A DNA stretch of 57,408 bases, taken from assembly GCA_049522195.1 (NCBI GenBank), contig JBEKOB010000021.1, forward strand, positions 1 to 57,408, given 5' to 3'. The position numbers were made by a program, and so were the translations under genes. Shown here in pieces: positions 1 through 9,073 of this stretch; the stretch's first letter is position 1, and each line of letters opens with the position of its first letter. The notes below the pieces were generated by a model that was given only the letters and a program-made list of their open reading frames with translations, did not search any database and had not been told where the DNA came from. This stretch comes from UBA9647 sp049522195. Its GTDB lineage: Bacteria > Bacteroidota > Ignavibacteria > UBA10030.

Positions 1-1
1 A

Positions 2-1225
2 AGGTCCGTCTCACTCGTTCTAACAATCGCAAGCTTCGTTCTCATTGTATGGATGCTGCGGGGACACCCAGCCCGCTTTCACTTCCTGTTTTTAACGGGG
101 CTTTTCTTTCTTAACAGGTTCTTCGTGGTCACCGCTAATGTCGCCCGAATGGAGCCACTCCTGATCCTCGGCATCGTTGTCGCGATTGTGCTATTCCATG
201 AAAGGAAGTCCGGCACGGCACTGGCTGTGCTGCTGGCGCTCCCCCTGATTCATCCGAATGGCTTCTACTTTCTGTGTGCCGGAATTACCTTCACTGTTAT
301 CCAGCATCTCTATCTGAAGGAAGCGACGCGGTTCAACAAAAACGATAAGTGGCTCCTTGTTCTTGTTCTCATGCTGATTACCTGCTATGCAGTGTACGCA
401 GCCCTGCACTGGAGCGATTTTCTCCGTGACATGAGTTTTCAGTTTGTTCGAAAGAGCAAGAGAAACCTGATCGCCCCTTTCAAAACTTATGGCAGCCTGG
501 CATTTCTGTGCATAAACCTTACCGCCATAGTTATTGCTCTCGTCAGGAAAGAAGGGAAGCTTGTTCTCCTGGGTCTGTTTGCCTTTACGTTGTGGTTCGT
601 CAATAAGATCGGCCAGGAGATGTGGTATCAGGTTTTTGATGCGACCGCATTCCTCCTTCTCGTGATCGTTCTCATCCAGCTTCTTAACCCGTCGCGAAAG
701 AGGATCATCTACACCGTGCTCGTGCTTCTCTCGCTCTATGTCTGTATTCAGCTGGAGATGATTGAAAAACTACGGGGGTACCCGCATTCCCTCCGGTGGT
801 TTGGCATGGGATTCCCGACTCAGGTCGAGTATTTCAAAAATGATGACGCGCAGAAAATCAGGGACATGCTGATCAAGCATCAAAGAGGGGCTGGACCGCT
901 CCGTGCAATGATTTATCCAAGTGCAGATGCGCTCTTCCTTCAGGAGATGGAGGGGAAGGCTCTCAAAAGCATCTATGTGGCGAAAGACACCTCGGTTTTT
1001 CCCGCTCAGGTACACGACCTTTACCTTGTCCACATCTCGCGCTATTCCCCCATAGGATGGGATTGGTCGTATCTCCCGTGGGTGCTTGAAGATGCGAAAA
1101 TTGACACATCGGATAAGCAGAGCTTGCTCTTCGAAAGAAACGGGACGGAGCAGTGGTACTATCGTTTCGTCAACTCGCCCCCCGACACGATACGCGAAAA
1201 GCACAGTGCCTCACTGACAGACTGA
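2..1225 (+). CDS. multi-spanning membrane protein, 5'-truncated by the window (possible GT39/ArnT-like glycosyltransferase)
   Basis: The reading frame is open from base 2, and the codons before the first ATG (53) encode a hydrophobic segment (LVLTIASFVLIVW), so the gene very probably begins outside the window. About eight to nine membrane segments follow, separated by short basic loops. The last ~130 residues are soluble and end shortly after 'NGTEQWYYRF'. Many membrane segments followed by a C-terminal soluble tail fit polyprenol-phosphate-sugar-dependent transferases (GT39/ArnT/DUF2029 type) or O-antigen-related membrane proteins. The N-terminal acidic motif that would decide this is outside the window. 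It runs convergent to plsC, with a 91-bp gap. The family assignment is inference; that it is a real gene is well supported by length and hydropathy. Confidence 0.7.
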   Translation, partial: RSVSLVLTIASFVLIVWMLRGHPARFHFLFLTGLFFLNRFFVVTANVARMEPLLILGIVVAIVLFHERKSGTALAVLLALPLIHPNGFYFLCAGITFTVIQHLYLKEATRFNKNDKWLLVLVLMLITCYAVYAALHWSDFLRDMSFQFVRKSKRNLIAPFKTYGSLAFLCINLTAIVIALVRKEGKLVLLGLFAFTLWFVNKIGQEMWYQVFDATAFLLLVIVLIQLLNPSRKRIIYTVLVLLSLYVCIQLEMIEKLRGYPHSLRWFGMGFPTQVEYFKNDDAQKIRDMLIKHQRGAGPLRAMIYPSADALFLQEMEGKALKSIYVAKDTSVFPAQVHDLYLVHISRYSPIGWDWSYLPWVLEDAKIDTSDKQSLLFERNGTEQWYYRFVNSPPDTIREKHSASLTD

Positions 1226-1316
1226 ACCCGCTGTTCCAAGCTACCTTGCTCTCCGGCTAGGAAGCCCTCATTTCACCGTATCATACTGTTGGATAGAGAA
1301 AGGATCAAGCTGCTGG

Positions 1317-2078
1317 TTACGATCGCAGTGGTGCTAGTCCGTCGACTTCTTCGATGGGGACGGACCGCCACTCGGCGATCTGTTTCATCGTCGCGGCGCG
1401 GACGCGGTCACGAAGTGCCGGCACATCTTCTATTCCGAGTGAGGCAGTCTCGATAGGTGGGAGGATCTTGAGGAAGACGTCCGATGGCTTGCCAAATTTC
1501 CAACTGTTCTTAGGGATACAATCCCGTGAGCCTTCGATCACGAGAGGAAGAACGGGTACCTTCGCTCGGATCGCAAGATGGAATGCGCCGTCTGTGAACG
1601 GACGCACCCGTCCATCCAGTGTGCGCGTTCCTTCAGGGAAGATAATAACAGAACACTTCTGCTCGAGATAACGCTGCGCTTTGATGATCGCCTGTGCTCC
1701 GCTGCGCGCGTTCTTCCGATTGACGGCAATGTCTCCCGAGAGGGACATCATCCAGCCGATAATGGGGAGCTTGAAGAGCTCCACTTTGCCCATCCATTTC
1801 ATCTCCCATGGGAGGTTGCTGATAAGGGGGATGTCGGCCATCGATTGATGGTTGGATACTACAACGTATGGATGGCGCGGATCGGAAATCGTCTCTCCCG
1901 ATATGTGAAGTCTCCAGGACGGATTTGCCTTCGTCATGGCCTTACCAAGTCTTCTGAAGAGATAACCCGTCCGGTAGAGCACGGGGTCGCGGTCGAACAG
2001 ACGACTGATCGCGAGAAGCGGAAGCCACGCAAGAATGAGTATGGATGTTTTGAACCAAATGATGAGAGAACGGATCAT
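1317..2078 (-). CDS. plsC: 1-acyl-sn-glycerol-3-phosphate acyltransferase
   Basis: Lysophosphatidic acid acyltransferase, 253 aa. It transfers a second acyl chain to 1-acyl-glycerol-3-phosphate to give phosphatidic acid at the inner membrane. An N-terminal hydrophobic segment (about residues 5-27) precedes the acyltransferase domain. Motif I reads NHQSMAD (His77 and Asp82 form the catalytic HxxxxD pair), and motif III reads FPEGTR (147-152), which binds the glycerol phosphate. The length is typical of the family. The chosen ATG has no clear Shine-Dalgarno sequence, but the protein begins with the usual hydrophobic start. A strong terminator (2187-2229) separates it from the T9SS cargo gene upstream on the same strand, so it is probably transcribed on its own. 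Confidence 0.93.
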   Translation of the reverse strand: MIRSLIIWFKTSILILAWLPLLAISRLFDRDPVLYRTGYLFRRLGKAMTKANPSWRLHISGETISDPRHPYVVVSNHQSMADIPLISNLPWEMKWMGKVELFKLPIIGWMMSLSGDIAVNRKNARSGAQAIIKAQRYLEQKCSVIIFPEGTRTLDGRVRPFTDGAFHLAIRAKVPVLPLVIEGSRDCIPKNSWKFGKPSDVFLKILPPIETASLGIEDVPALRDRVRAATMKQIAEWRSVPIEEVDGLAPLRS

Positions 2079-2186
2079 GAGGCACTACGAAAGTGGCTGG
2101 TGGTGGTGTTTCCCGGTGCAAACAGAAGATAAGCAAATGGAGCTGAAAATCACAACTTCAGCGGCAGCTTGTCTTTACACGGCCCT

Positions 2187-2229
2187 AAAAACACAAAACC
2201 CCGTCTCCATGGACGGGGTTTTTGTGTTC
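2187..2229 (-). terminator. rho-independent terminator of the T9SS cargo gene
   Basis: An 8-bp GC-rich core stem (2198-2205 with 2212-2219, loop TCCATG) is extended by an A/C-rich arm pairing with a T/G-rich arm. On the minus strand the stem runs into a T tract. It lies 18 bp after the stop of the gene at 2247-5945 and is nearly symmetric, but it sits upstream of plsC, so its natural role is on the minus strand. Confidence 0.85.
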
Positions 2230-2246
2230 AAGCAGTTTCTGAGATG

Positions 2247-5200
2247 CTATTTCATGAGCATCAGTTTCTTTGTCTGTGTATAGTTGTTCGTCTGTAGGCG
2301 ATAAATGTACATTCCGCTCGAGAGCTTCCCAGCGTCAAATCTCAGAGAGTAATGTCCGGCCGGGCGCTCACCGTCTGCCAGAACAGCGACTTCCCGTCCC
2401 AGCATATCATACACCACCAGGCGAACCTTTGAAGCCTCCGGCAAGTCGAACATGATCGTCGTTGACGGGTTGAATGGATTTGGATAGGCATTGTAAAGCT
2501 CATACTGCGTCGGCATCTCGGTCGCCGCGTCTTCCTCGATGAGCTGTTGCAGGCTCACATTCGCGACCGCTGTGCTTCCGCCGGACTTCGAGACGGCGAT
2601 CAGACCGGTCACCGCTCCGGTTGGACTGGCATTATCGCCCGTGCCCATCTGGTTGTCATACACCACCGCGTTGTTATGGTTTTCATCCCAGACCTTCAAG
2701 CGAAGCTTGTTTCCAGTCAACAGGCCCTGACCATCGATGACACTGAGGAGGAATCCGTAGGACCCAGACCCATCAACGGTTCCAGTTCCCTTCAACGTTG
2801 CCTGCGATCCGGAGACCACGAGCTCCTCAAACTGTGCACTCGTGAAACTCAAGACTGCTGGATAAAAGAGCCCCTTGGTTTTCAGCTGAAATGCGACGAG
2901 TCCAGTCGGGGTAAGAGGATTCTTGCCGATGTATGCCGCCGCGAAAGCAAAATACCCTCTTCCGGTCGTGGACGGACCTTTCACAAAAGCGCCAGCAGGC
3001 GAGTTCACCCATCCTGCTCCAGCTACGTATCCAGAATTTACCGGCGGTGCCGTGATGCTTGCTCTTGTGGTTGGTTGGGTGAGTGTATAGTTGCCCGCAT
3101 CAGTTCCGCTTATGGTCAGTCCGGTGATGGTGACTGTCTTGGCTGTGCCAATTTCCTTGTCTGCAAAGGTGCCCGTGGCACCTGAGGTATTGAGTGTTAC
3201 GACATCAGGGGAAATGACTCCCACCAGGGTTGCACCTGAGGTATTCAGCGTCGCAGTTGTCGTTCCGTCGTACACCTTGTCGTTGGCGGTTATGCCCGTG
3301 ACGGTCAGTGGCAGTGGCGTAATACTGGCTGTCGCAGAGGCTGATGGTGAAGAGAGCACGTAATTGCCCACCGATGCCCCGCTCACACTGAAACCAGTTG
3401 CCGTGACCGTCTTTCCCGTTCCTACGTTTTTATCGGCAAACGTGGCAACTCCGCCGGTCAGGCTGACATCATCGGAACCAACGACACCATTAACTTTTCG
3501 AGTGGCAATTGTTGCAGTGGTGTTCCCATCGTAGGGCTTATCGTTGGCTGTAAAGCTTGCAGTCAACGGGGCCTTCGCAACATTGATCGTCACAGTCTTT
3601 GTCGCAGCACTGTAGTTCACAGCATCGGTCGGTGCGAAATCCACCTTCAGATTCTGACCAGGGCCAGCGTTAAGCTTCGTGCCTGATGGCGGTGTATAAG
3701 TGAATGTTCCCGGCACATCAGCCGTCGCATTCAACTGCGTCGCACTCAAGAGCGTCCCATAGGTGATATCTGCAGGATTTGCCCACGTGATCACCGGTGT
3801 CCCCCCGGTGACGTTGATCGTCACGGTCTTCGTCGCAGCACTGTAGTTCACAGCATCGGTTGGTGTGAAATCCACCTTCAGATTCTGACCAGGGCCAGCG
3901 TTAAGCTTCGTGCCTGATGGCGGTGTATAAGTGAATGTCCCCGGCACATCAGCCGTCGCATTCAACTGCGTCGCACTCAAGAGCGTCCCATAGGTGATAT
4001 CTGCAGGATTTGCCCATGTGATCACTGGTGCCCCCCCGGTGACGTTGATCGTCACGGTCTTCGTCGCAGCACTGTAGTTCACAGCATCGGTTGGCGTGAA
4101 ATCCACCTTCAGATTCTGACCAGGGCCAGCGTTAAGCTTCGTGCCTGATGGCGGTGTATAAGTGAATGTCCCCGGCACATCAGCCGTTGCATTCAACTGC
4201 GTCGCACTCAAGAGCGTCCCATAGGTGATATCAGCAGGATTTGCCCACGTGATCACCGGTGTTACTTTAAGAACGTTGATCGTCACAGTCTTCGTCGCAG
4301 CACTGTAGTTCACAGCATCGGTTGGCGTGAAATCCACCTTCAGATTCTGACCAGGGCCAGCGTTAAGCTTCGTGCCTGATGGCGGTGTATAAGTGAATGT
4401 CCCCGGCACATCAGCCGTTGCATTCAACTGCGTCGCACTCAAGAGCGTCCCATAGGTGATATCAGCAGGATTTGCCCACGTGATCACCGGTGTTACTTTA
4501 AGAACGTTGATCGTCACAGAAGCCGTCGCCGAATTGTAGTTTGTCGTCGCTGCAGCTGTCACCGAAAGGTTTTGTCCACTGCCGGCATTGAGCAGTGTGC
4601 CTACAGGCGTTGTGTAGGTCAATGCGCCTGGAGCTGAACCCCCGGAAACACCCGCAACTGTCGCGTTGAGCTGAGTCGAGCTCAAGACTGTTCCGTACAC
4701 AATGTCGGCAGGATTGGACCAGGTAATAACTTGGTCCGCTTTGGTGATGTTGGCCGCCGTCGTCACCGCGCTCGCGGAGAGTTGGTAGTTTCCTGCCGCA
4801 GTACCGGTCAGAGTGAGGCCAGCCACCGTGATCGTCTTGGCATCGCCCACGTTCGCGTCGCTAAATGTACCGGTGCCGCCATTCAGCTTAACATCCTCGC
4901 TATTCACGACGCCACTCAATGTTGCCCCAGCGGTATTCAAGACGGCATTCATGTTGCCATCATAAACTTTGTTACTAGCGGTAACGCCTGTGACCGTAAG
5001 TTCTTTAGGTGTGATGTTCGCAGTAGTTGTCGGTTGAATAAGCGTGTAGTTGCCAATACTGCCGCCGCTGATGGTAATCCCTGCCACGGTTACGGTCTTT
5101 CCCAGGCCAATGTTCTCGTCAGAAAATGTGCCTGCTGTACTTCCGGCGTTGGGCGTGACATTGTCGCCGACGACAACTCCCTGCAAACCTACACCGGCAG

Positions 5201-5945
5201 TATGCAGTGTCGCGGTTGTGCTACCATCGTACACCTTGTTGTCCGCGGTGATGCCAGTTACCGTCAAGTTTGCCGGTGTGACCGTCAACGTGATGGCGGT
5301 TGAGATACTGGATTGGTAGGTGTTGTCGCCACTATACTTGGCAGTAATGGTGTGAGCACCCACGGGTAGTCCTTCTGCGTGAAGGAACGCGACGCCTGAA
5401 GAGACTGTGGCTGTCGGTGAAAGCGGGGCTTGATCGGCGTAGAATGTAACGCTTCCACTGTTCGGAGCGGGCGAGGCTGTAACCGTGGCGGTCAGGACAA
5501 TAGCGCCGTATACCTGAGAAAGCGGCGTTCCAGTAAGCGATGTCGTTGTCGATATCTTTGTGACAGAAGGCAGGTAGAATTTTGAACCTGTGATGGAAGT
5601 GCCACCGCCCACAGGTGTAGCTGTCAACGTAACGGTGCCTCCCGACGGCGGGGGTATGATGAACAGGCGAAGCACGAGCCCATCACCTGGATCAGAAGCG
5701 GTGATCTGAGTCACCGGAGAATTGACATCGCTGGTAAAGGAATCATATACATTCAGCGGTATAGTTCCATCGGCTGTCGTGACCGTCGCCGACACATTGT
5801 ATACGTCGCCGTCATTCACGTTATAGTACGAAAAAGCGGCTCGGCCATTTGCATTCGCGTCATTTACAAACTGTGCCTGCGCTGCCGCTGTAAACGCGAT
5901 GGAACTCAGCAACGAGACTAAAGCAATCGTAACAAATCTCTTCAT
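2247..5945 (-). CDS. secreted T9SS-sorted multidomain protein (Ig-like, YDG/MBG repeats, post-COAP-1-like domain)
   Basis: Exported surface or extracellular protein, 1232 aa. A Sec signal peptide (MKRFVTIALVSLLSS...AAAQA) should be cleaved near residue 24. In order: an unassigned N-terminal domain (~25-130), a bacterial Ig-like domain (~130-222), two YDG modules (~222-402, each with K-V-Y-D-G), a diverged MBG-like module (~403-480), four almost identical 77-residue modules (~481-788, VITWANPADITYG), two more YDG modules (~789-968), a domain like post-COAP-1 (~970-1130, GWVNSPAGA, YDNQMG), and a C-terminal T9SS type A sorting domain (~1150-1232, YPNPFNPSTT, SGMYIYRL). An SD-like GAGGTG lies 4 nt before the ATG. 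No enzymatic domain is visible, so adhesion or a structural surface role is the likely inference. It is followed by its own terminator. Confidence 0.9.
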   Translation of the reverse strand: MKRFVTIALVSLLSSIAFTAAAQAQFVNDANANGRAAFSYYNVNDGDVYNVSATVTTADGTIPLNVYDSFTSDVNSPVTQITASDPGDGLVLRLFIIPPPSGGTVTLTATPVGGGTSITGSKFYLPSVTKISTTTSLTGTPLSQVYGAIVLTATVTASPAPNSGSVTFYADQAPLSPTATVSSGVAFLHAEGLPVGAHTITAKYSGDNTYQSSISTAITLTVTPANLTVTGITADNKVYDGSTTATLHTAGVGLQGVVVGDNVTPNAGSTAGTFSDENIGLGKTVTVAGITISGGSIGNYTLIQPTTTANITPKELTVTGVTASNKVYDGNMNAVLNTAGATLSGVVNSEDVKLNGGTGTFSDANVGDAKTITVAGLTLTGTAAGNYQLSASAVTTAANITKADQVITWSNPADIVYGTVLSSTQLNATVAGVSGGSAPGALTYTTPVGTLLNAGSGQNLSVTAAATTNYNSATASVTINVLKVTPVITWANPADITYGTLLSATQLNATADVPGTFTYTPPSGTKLNAGPGQNLKVDFTPTDAVNYSAATKTVTINVLKVTPVITWANPADITYGTLLSATQLNATADVPGTFTYTPPSGTKLNAGPGQNLKVDFTPTDAVNYSAATKTVTINVTGGAPVITWANPADITYGTLLSATQLNATADVPGTFTYTPPSGTKLNAGPGQNLKVDFTPTDAVNYSAATKTVTINVTGGTPVITWANPADITYGTLLSATQLNATADVPGTFTYTPPSGTKLNAGPGQNLKVDFAPTDAVNYSAATKTVTINVAKAPLTASFTANDKPYDGNTTATIATRKVNGVVGSDDVSLTGGVATFADKNVGTGKTVTATGFSVSGASVGNYVLSSPSASATASITPLPLTVTGITANDKVYDGTTTATLNTSGATLVGVISPDVVTLNTSGATGTFADKEIGTAKTVTITGLTISGTDAGNYTLTQPTTRASITAPPVNSGYVAGAGWVNSPAGAFVKGPSTTGRGYFAFAAAYIGKNPLTPTGLVAFQLKTKGLFYPAVLSFTSAQFEELVVSGSQATLKGTGTVDGSGSYGFLLSVIDGQGLLTGNKLRLKVWDENHNNAVVYDNQMGTGDNASPTGAVTGLIAVSKSGGSTAVANVSLQQLIEEDAATEMPTQYELYNAYPNPFNPSTTIMFDLPEASKVRLVVYDMLGREVAVLADGERPAGHYSLRFDAGKLSSGMYIYRLQTNNYTQTKKLMLMK
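3581..4504 (-). repeat. four 231-bp in-frame tandem repeats
   Basis: Four consecutive copies of a 231-bp unit begin at 3581, 3812, 4043 and 4274. They differ from each other at only a few bases, mostly at the unit junctions. Each encodes 77 residues (VITWANPADITYG ... TKTVTINV). A fifth, clearly diverged relative follows at 4505 to about 4735. The high identity at DNA level, including third codon positions, points to recent duplication or ongoing gene conversion. Confidence 0.95.
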
Positions 5946-7160
5946 GACTCACCTCAGTTTTTGATCGTCAGCACTATATAAGAAAAAGGAGTCTCTCACC
6001 CAGTATCGATCTGCTCATACTATGGTGAGATTGCAGGAGCTTTGGACAAACCTCAATGTGATTTGTGTTTTCCAAGATCCGATCCGAAAACTCGCTTTCC
6101 AGATTAGTGTTCTGGAAAGAATGCTATAGATCCGTTCCTGGTTACCTGGCGTCTGTTGTAAGTCCGAAAAAGCGTCTCGTCGTCGAAGTTTCTGACTACC
6201 TGATGATTACACTCGTCAGGTCAGTCTTGAATCGTCAGAAAGGAAGTTCTGCAGTTTGAATTCAAAGGAATTCTGTCTCAGTGGTCAAGTAACGAACATA
6301 TGATTCGAACTTTTATCCTTGATGGAGGCAGTATTCCCACCCGTGCTATCATCAAATAAAGTACCAGAAGTACAATAGGGGAGGATACAGGCTTTTTTTA
6401 GGGTTTTTCAGCACTTCTTTGCCAGTATTCGATGTAATTCTGATCTATCCAGAAAAGCCTTGAGAATCCTTCTGAGAATATCAGAATCATTCCTGCCAGT
6501 AATGACAGTGATATTTGTGTAAAGTGTATCACTTCAATGCACAACCTACCGTCGCTTAAACTGGCTGCGAAGCTCGAACACATTTTCTGTTAGCTAAGTT
6601 TCAATTGTCGAGTTTGACAACATTCTCCCGGAGTGCATCCTAGCCCCATTGAGGTTTGCATTTATGGTTTACGGGAGGAAAGCGGATGAGGAGCTGGAAG
6701 GAAAGATCAACGACTTTTCCGGGCCGACGCGTAGATGTCAAAGTCAAATCGCCTGACAAGTCATCTCACCCGTATTCAAACAAAGTTACTCTGCTCCACT
6801 GGTGGTACGTTGGTGCATGATCGCATGATGCATGACCTAAAAAAAGAAAACCGTTGTGCGTGGATTGAAAATAAAAGCATTGTTAGGTCGCTGGTCAGGA
6901 GGACGAAGGAGCCTTGGCAGCGTCCCGCCCTTTAGAGGAGTCTCAGCACCCAATGAGAAACAGACACATCATTCTGAAAGATTCTCGATTGTGAGATGAC
7001 TAGGCGTGTGAACCGAAATTGCTTCTTCTTCACGTGAAAGCCAAGTTAACGTGTCGGGTAGATGAAGATCGGTTGGCCACCCGAACAATCCCACCATACT
7101 TTCGTATGCACAGATACACTTTCCAGTCGAAATGCGTCTTCTCCACTTACCGGAGGATGA
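5946..7160. other. long intergenic region without a recognised gene
   Basis: About 1.2 kb between the divergent T9SS cargo gene and the repeat protein at 7161. It is more AT-rich than its surroundings. Short open frames here lack coding character and recognisable motifs. I found no tRNA-like fold or known riboswitch by eye. It must hold the promoters of both flanking genes. One 44-codon frame with a good SD (6686-6820) is discussed under rejected items. Confidence 0.6.
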
Positions 7161-8285
7161 ATGCCAAGATCCATTTACTTAGCCCTGCTGTCTTGCTTTC
7201 TGCTTGTCTGGTCCGCCCCGGCACAAGAAGATTCCGCCCAGCGTGGAGGTGCACTCACTCTTGGCGTCGGCAATAATGGAATCTCATTCGGCAATTCTCC
7301 GAGACACAACGGCGTGCGTTTCAACTGGAGCGACGCCGAGATCGAAAAAATAAATGGATTGAACTTCACACTTTGGAGGCCGGGTGAGCCGCTCAGTGGT
7401 ACTATCAATGGTATCTCGTTTGGTGTTGTCGCCTCGGGTGCGAACAATCTGAATGGAGTCTCGATCGGGGGACTTGCGGTCATAAGCAGAAACGCAATCA
7501 CCGGTGTGTCGTTGGGGGGATTGGCTGTTGTCTCTCAGGGATCTCTTGTTGGGGTGAATGTCGGAGGACTGGCCGTCGTCGGAGCGAGCGAAATGAATGG
7601 CGTGAGCGGCGAAGGCTCCATTTCGGGTATCTCAATTGGCGGATTGGCAGTCGTAACTCAAGGTTCGGCAACAGGGATAAACCTCGGTGGTCTCGCGGTC
7701 GTTGGGAAAGGCTCGCTGCTAGGCATGAATCTTGGAGGGATGGCGACAGTTTCTCAAGGATCGCTCAGAGGTGTAAACGTTGGAGGTCTTGCAATCGTAG
7801 GCAAGGAAGCTGTCAGCGGGCTCAATCTTGGAGGGCTCGCCATTGTCTCCGAGGGGACTGTCCATGGTCTCAATATTGGCGGCCTGGCGGTTGTCGGGTT
7901 AGGAGGTATCAAAGGCTTGACCGTTGGTGGAATAGGGATCGTTTCAAAGAGTGACATCGTAGGATTGAATGTGACGCTTGGAGACTTGCGGAGCGACAAA
8001 CCTGATGACGAGATTTCAATACGAGGGATTAATGTTGGCGGGTATCGCATCAGAGCGAAAGAGCTCTCGGGGATCAATCTCAGCGTTGTTATGACTATTG
8101 CCGAGAACATGAGGGGACTTACGGTCGGCTGTTACAATAGAGTTGATGGGACGCAGCGTGGGATCTCCATCGGATTGCTGAACCATGCTGCTGAGCTCTT
8201 CGGAGTGCAGATTGGCCTCATCAATTGGGCGGAGAACAATCCCGCGTATCTCAAAATTCTCCCGTTTGTGAATCTGCACTTATGA
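7161..8285 (+). CDS. secreted protein of 16-residue G-G-L-A-V-V repeats (LA_2272-like surface repeat)
   Basis: A 374-aa exported protein of unknown function. A signal peptide (MPRSIYLALLSCFLLVWSAPAQ) is followed by about 50 unique residues. The middle (~75-260) is then built of some twelve units of 16 residues with consensus G-[VIL]-[NS]-[VIL]-G-G-L-A-[VI]-V-[GS]-x-G-S-x-x. The repeats fade into related but looser turns (~260-374, e.g. RGINVGGYRIRA, GVQIGLINWAEN). The pattern resembles proteins annotated as 'LA_2272 family surface repeat', known from Leptospira and other bacteria. The regular alternation of hydrophobic residues and paired glycines suggests a beta-solenoid (inference). GGAGGA lies 3 nt before the ATG. 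It is monocistronic, with a terminator at 8460-8496. Confidence 0.85.
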   Translation: MPRSIYLALLSCFLLVWSAPAQEDSAQRGGALTLGVGNNGISFGNSPRHNGVRFNWSDAEIEKINGLNFTLWRPGEPLSGTINGISFGVVASGANNLNGVSIGGLAVISRNAITGVSLGGLAVVSQGSLVGVNVGGLAVVGASEMNGVSGEGSISGISIGGLAVVTQGSATGINLGGLAVVGKGSLLGMNLGGMATVSQGSLRGVNVGGLAIVGKEAVSGLNLGGLAIVSEGTVHGLNIGGLAVVGLGGIKGLTVGGIGIVSKSDIVGLNVTLGDLRSDKPDDEISIRGINVGGYRIRAKELSGINLSVVMTIAENMRGLTVGCYNRVDGTQRGISIGLLNHAAELFGVQIGLINWAENNPAYLKILPFVNLHL

Positions 8286-8459
8286 GGATGTTGTCTTTGC
8301 GTGCTGCAAAAACAAACGATTTGTGCGTACGGAAAGCCATCTTTCAATTGAGAAGAATCTGGGGATTACCTCCCGGCCAAACTCAGCAAGTGACAATCGT
8401 GATCGGATGGTGAGCGGGGGGTGCAGGCGCTCGCATGGAGAGCCGTTGCTACGGTTATG

Positions 8460-8496
8460 CAAAAGCCCTCGAGGAGTCCGAGGGCTTTTCTTTTAT
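8460..8496 (+). terminator. rho-independent terminator of the repeat protein gene
   Basis: An 11-bp stem (8461-8471 pairs with 8479-8489; AAAAGCCCTCG / CGAGGGCTTTT) is followed by a T-rich tail. It lies about 175 bp after the stop codon at 8285, with no gene recognised in between. Confidence 0.8.
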
Positions 8497-8580
8497 ATGG
8501 AATGAGATGAGTGAGGGGAAACAAGTTGGGCCAGCCCTCCGCGTGGGCCGGCCCGGAAGGCCGAGGTCCAAAGCATGATA

Positions 8581-8802
8581 CTACTGTGCGATGGCCGCGG
8601 CTGCATCATTGATTGCTTTCTGAAACTCCTCGATAGACTCGCCGAAGACTCTGACCGTCACACGCTTTTTCTCATCGCCATCAATCTTGTTCTCGCTGAT
8701 GGAAATGTACTTGTGACCGTTCTTCGCTTCTTTGAGATCGACGAAGTACGTCGTCCGACCTGAGCGGACCATCGTGGAATAGAGAGCACTGTTGTTTGCC
8801 AT
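8581..8802 (-). CDS. PUR-alpha-like DUF3276 nucleic-acid-binding protein
   Basis: Small protein of 73 aa. 'SGRTTYFVDLKEA...GHKYISISENK' followed by 'KKRVTVRVFGESIEEFQKAI' matches the DUF3276/PUR-alpha-like family, widespread in Bacteroidota. Its members have a Whirly-like single-stranded DNA/RNA-binding fold. The start is set at 8802 (MANNSALYS) because GGAGG lies exactly 5 nt upstream. A second ATG 12 nt further upstream would place that SD inside the gene. It is monocistronic on the minus strand, and a short inverted repeat (8840-8861) lies in its leader. Its role is unknown; regulation of transcription or RNA stability is the family-level guess. Confidence 0.75.
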   Translation of the reverse strand: MANNSALYSTMVRSGRTTYFVDLKEAKNGHKYISISENKIDGDEKKRVTVRVFGESIEEFQKAINDAAAAIAQ

Positions 8803-8839
8803 GGCAACCTCCATATGGTTAGTGACTGAGCGTGGATTT

Positions 8840-8861
8840 TCCTTAGGTGATTCTCTAAGGA
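8840..8861. repeat. inverted repeat upstream of the DUF3276 gene
   Basis: TCCTTAG - 8 nt - CTAAGGA, a perfect 7-bp inverted repeat about 40 bp before the start codon at 8802. It could be an operator or a leader hairpin. No consensus promoter next to it could be assigned. Confidence 0.4.
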
Positions 8862-9043
8862 ATGGGAGAAGCGGATTTCAGGAAGCAGAAGCTGATGAAG
8901 CGGTGGAACAGCGAATGACGGACAAGGTTACGTGGAAGAGCAGAATTTCAGGAAGTTGAGTCCGATGTAATCGGCATTCGGGAGAAAAGCCACGGATAGA
9001 ATAGCAAGTGCCTGTGCCCGAGTTGGACGATTCTGTGTGCGAG

Positions 9044-9061
9044 CTGAGAGAATTCTCTCAG
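9044..9061. repeat. perfect 18-bp palindrome
   Basis: CTGAGAGAATTCTCTCAG is its own reverse complement. It lies 12 bp beyond the stop codon of the minus-strand MshEN gene. There is no T tract after it, so it is not a typical terminator. A dimeric regulator site is possible. Confidence 0.6.
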
Positions 9062-9073
9062 GGAATGAATCGG

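Noticed and set aside
3581..4735. Possible CRISPR-like or satellite array
   Set aside because: The repeats are adjacent without spacers, 231 bp long and in frame with a coding sequence, so this is a coding tandem repeat.
6398..6583. A 61-codon minus-strand frame with one hydrophobic segment
   Set aside because: No SD-like sequence before the start, no similarity recognised, no neighbouring partner.
6686..6820. A 44-codon frame (MRSWKERSTTFPGRRVD...) on the plus strand with GGGAGG 7 nt before the ATG
   Set aside because: The SD is good but the product has no recognisable fold or repeat, is Arg/Ser/Trp-rich and lies in an AT-rich non-coding stretch. It may be chance; not listed as a gene.
8323..8505. 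Short plus-strand frame after the repeat protein
   Set aside because: It runs through the terminator at 8460-8496 and shows no coding character.
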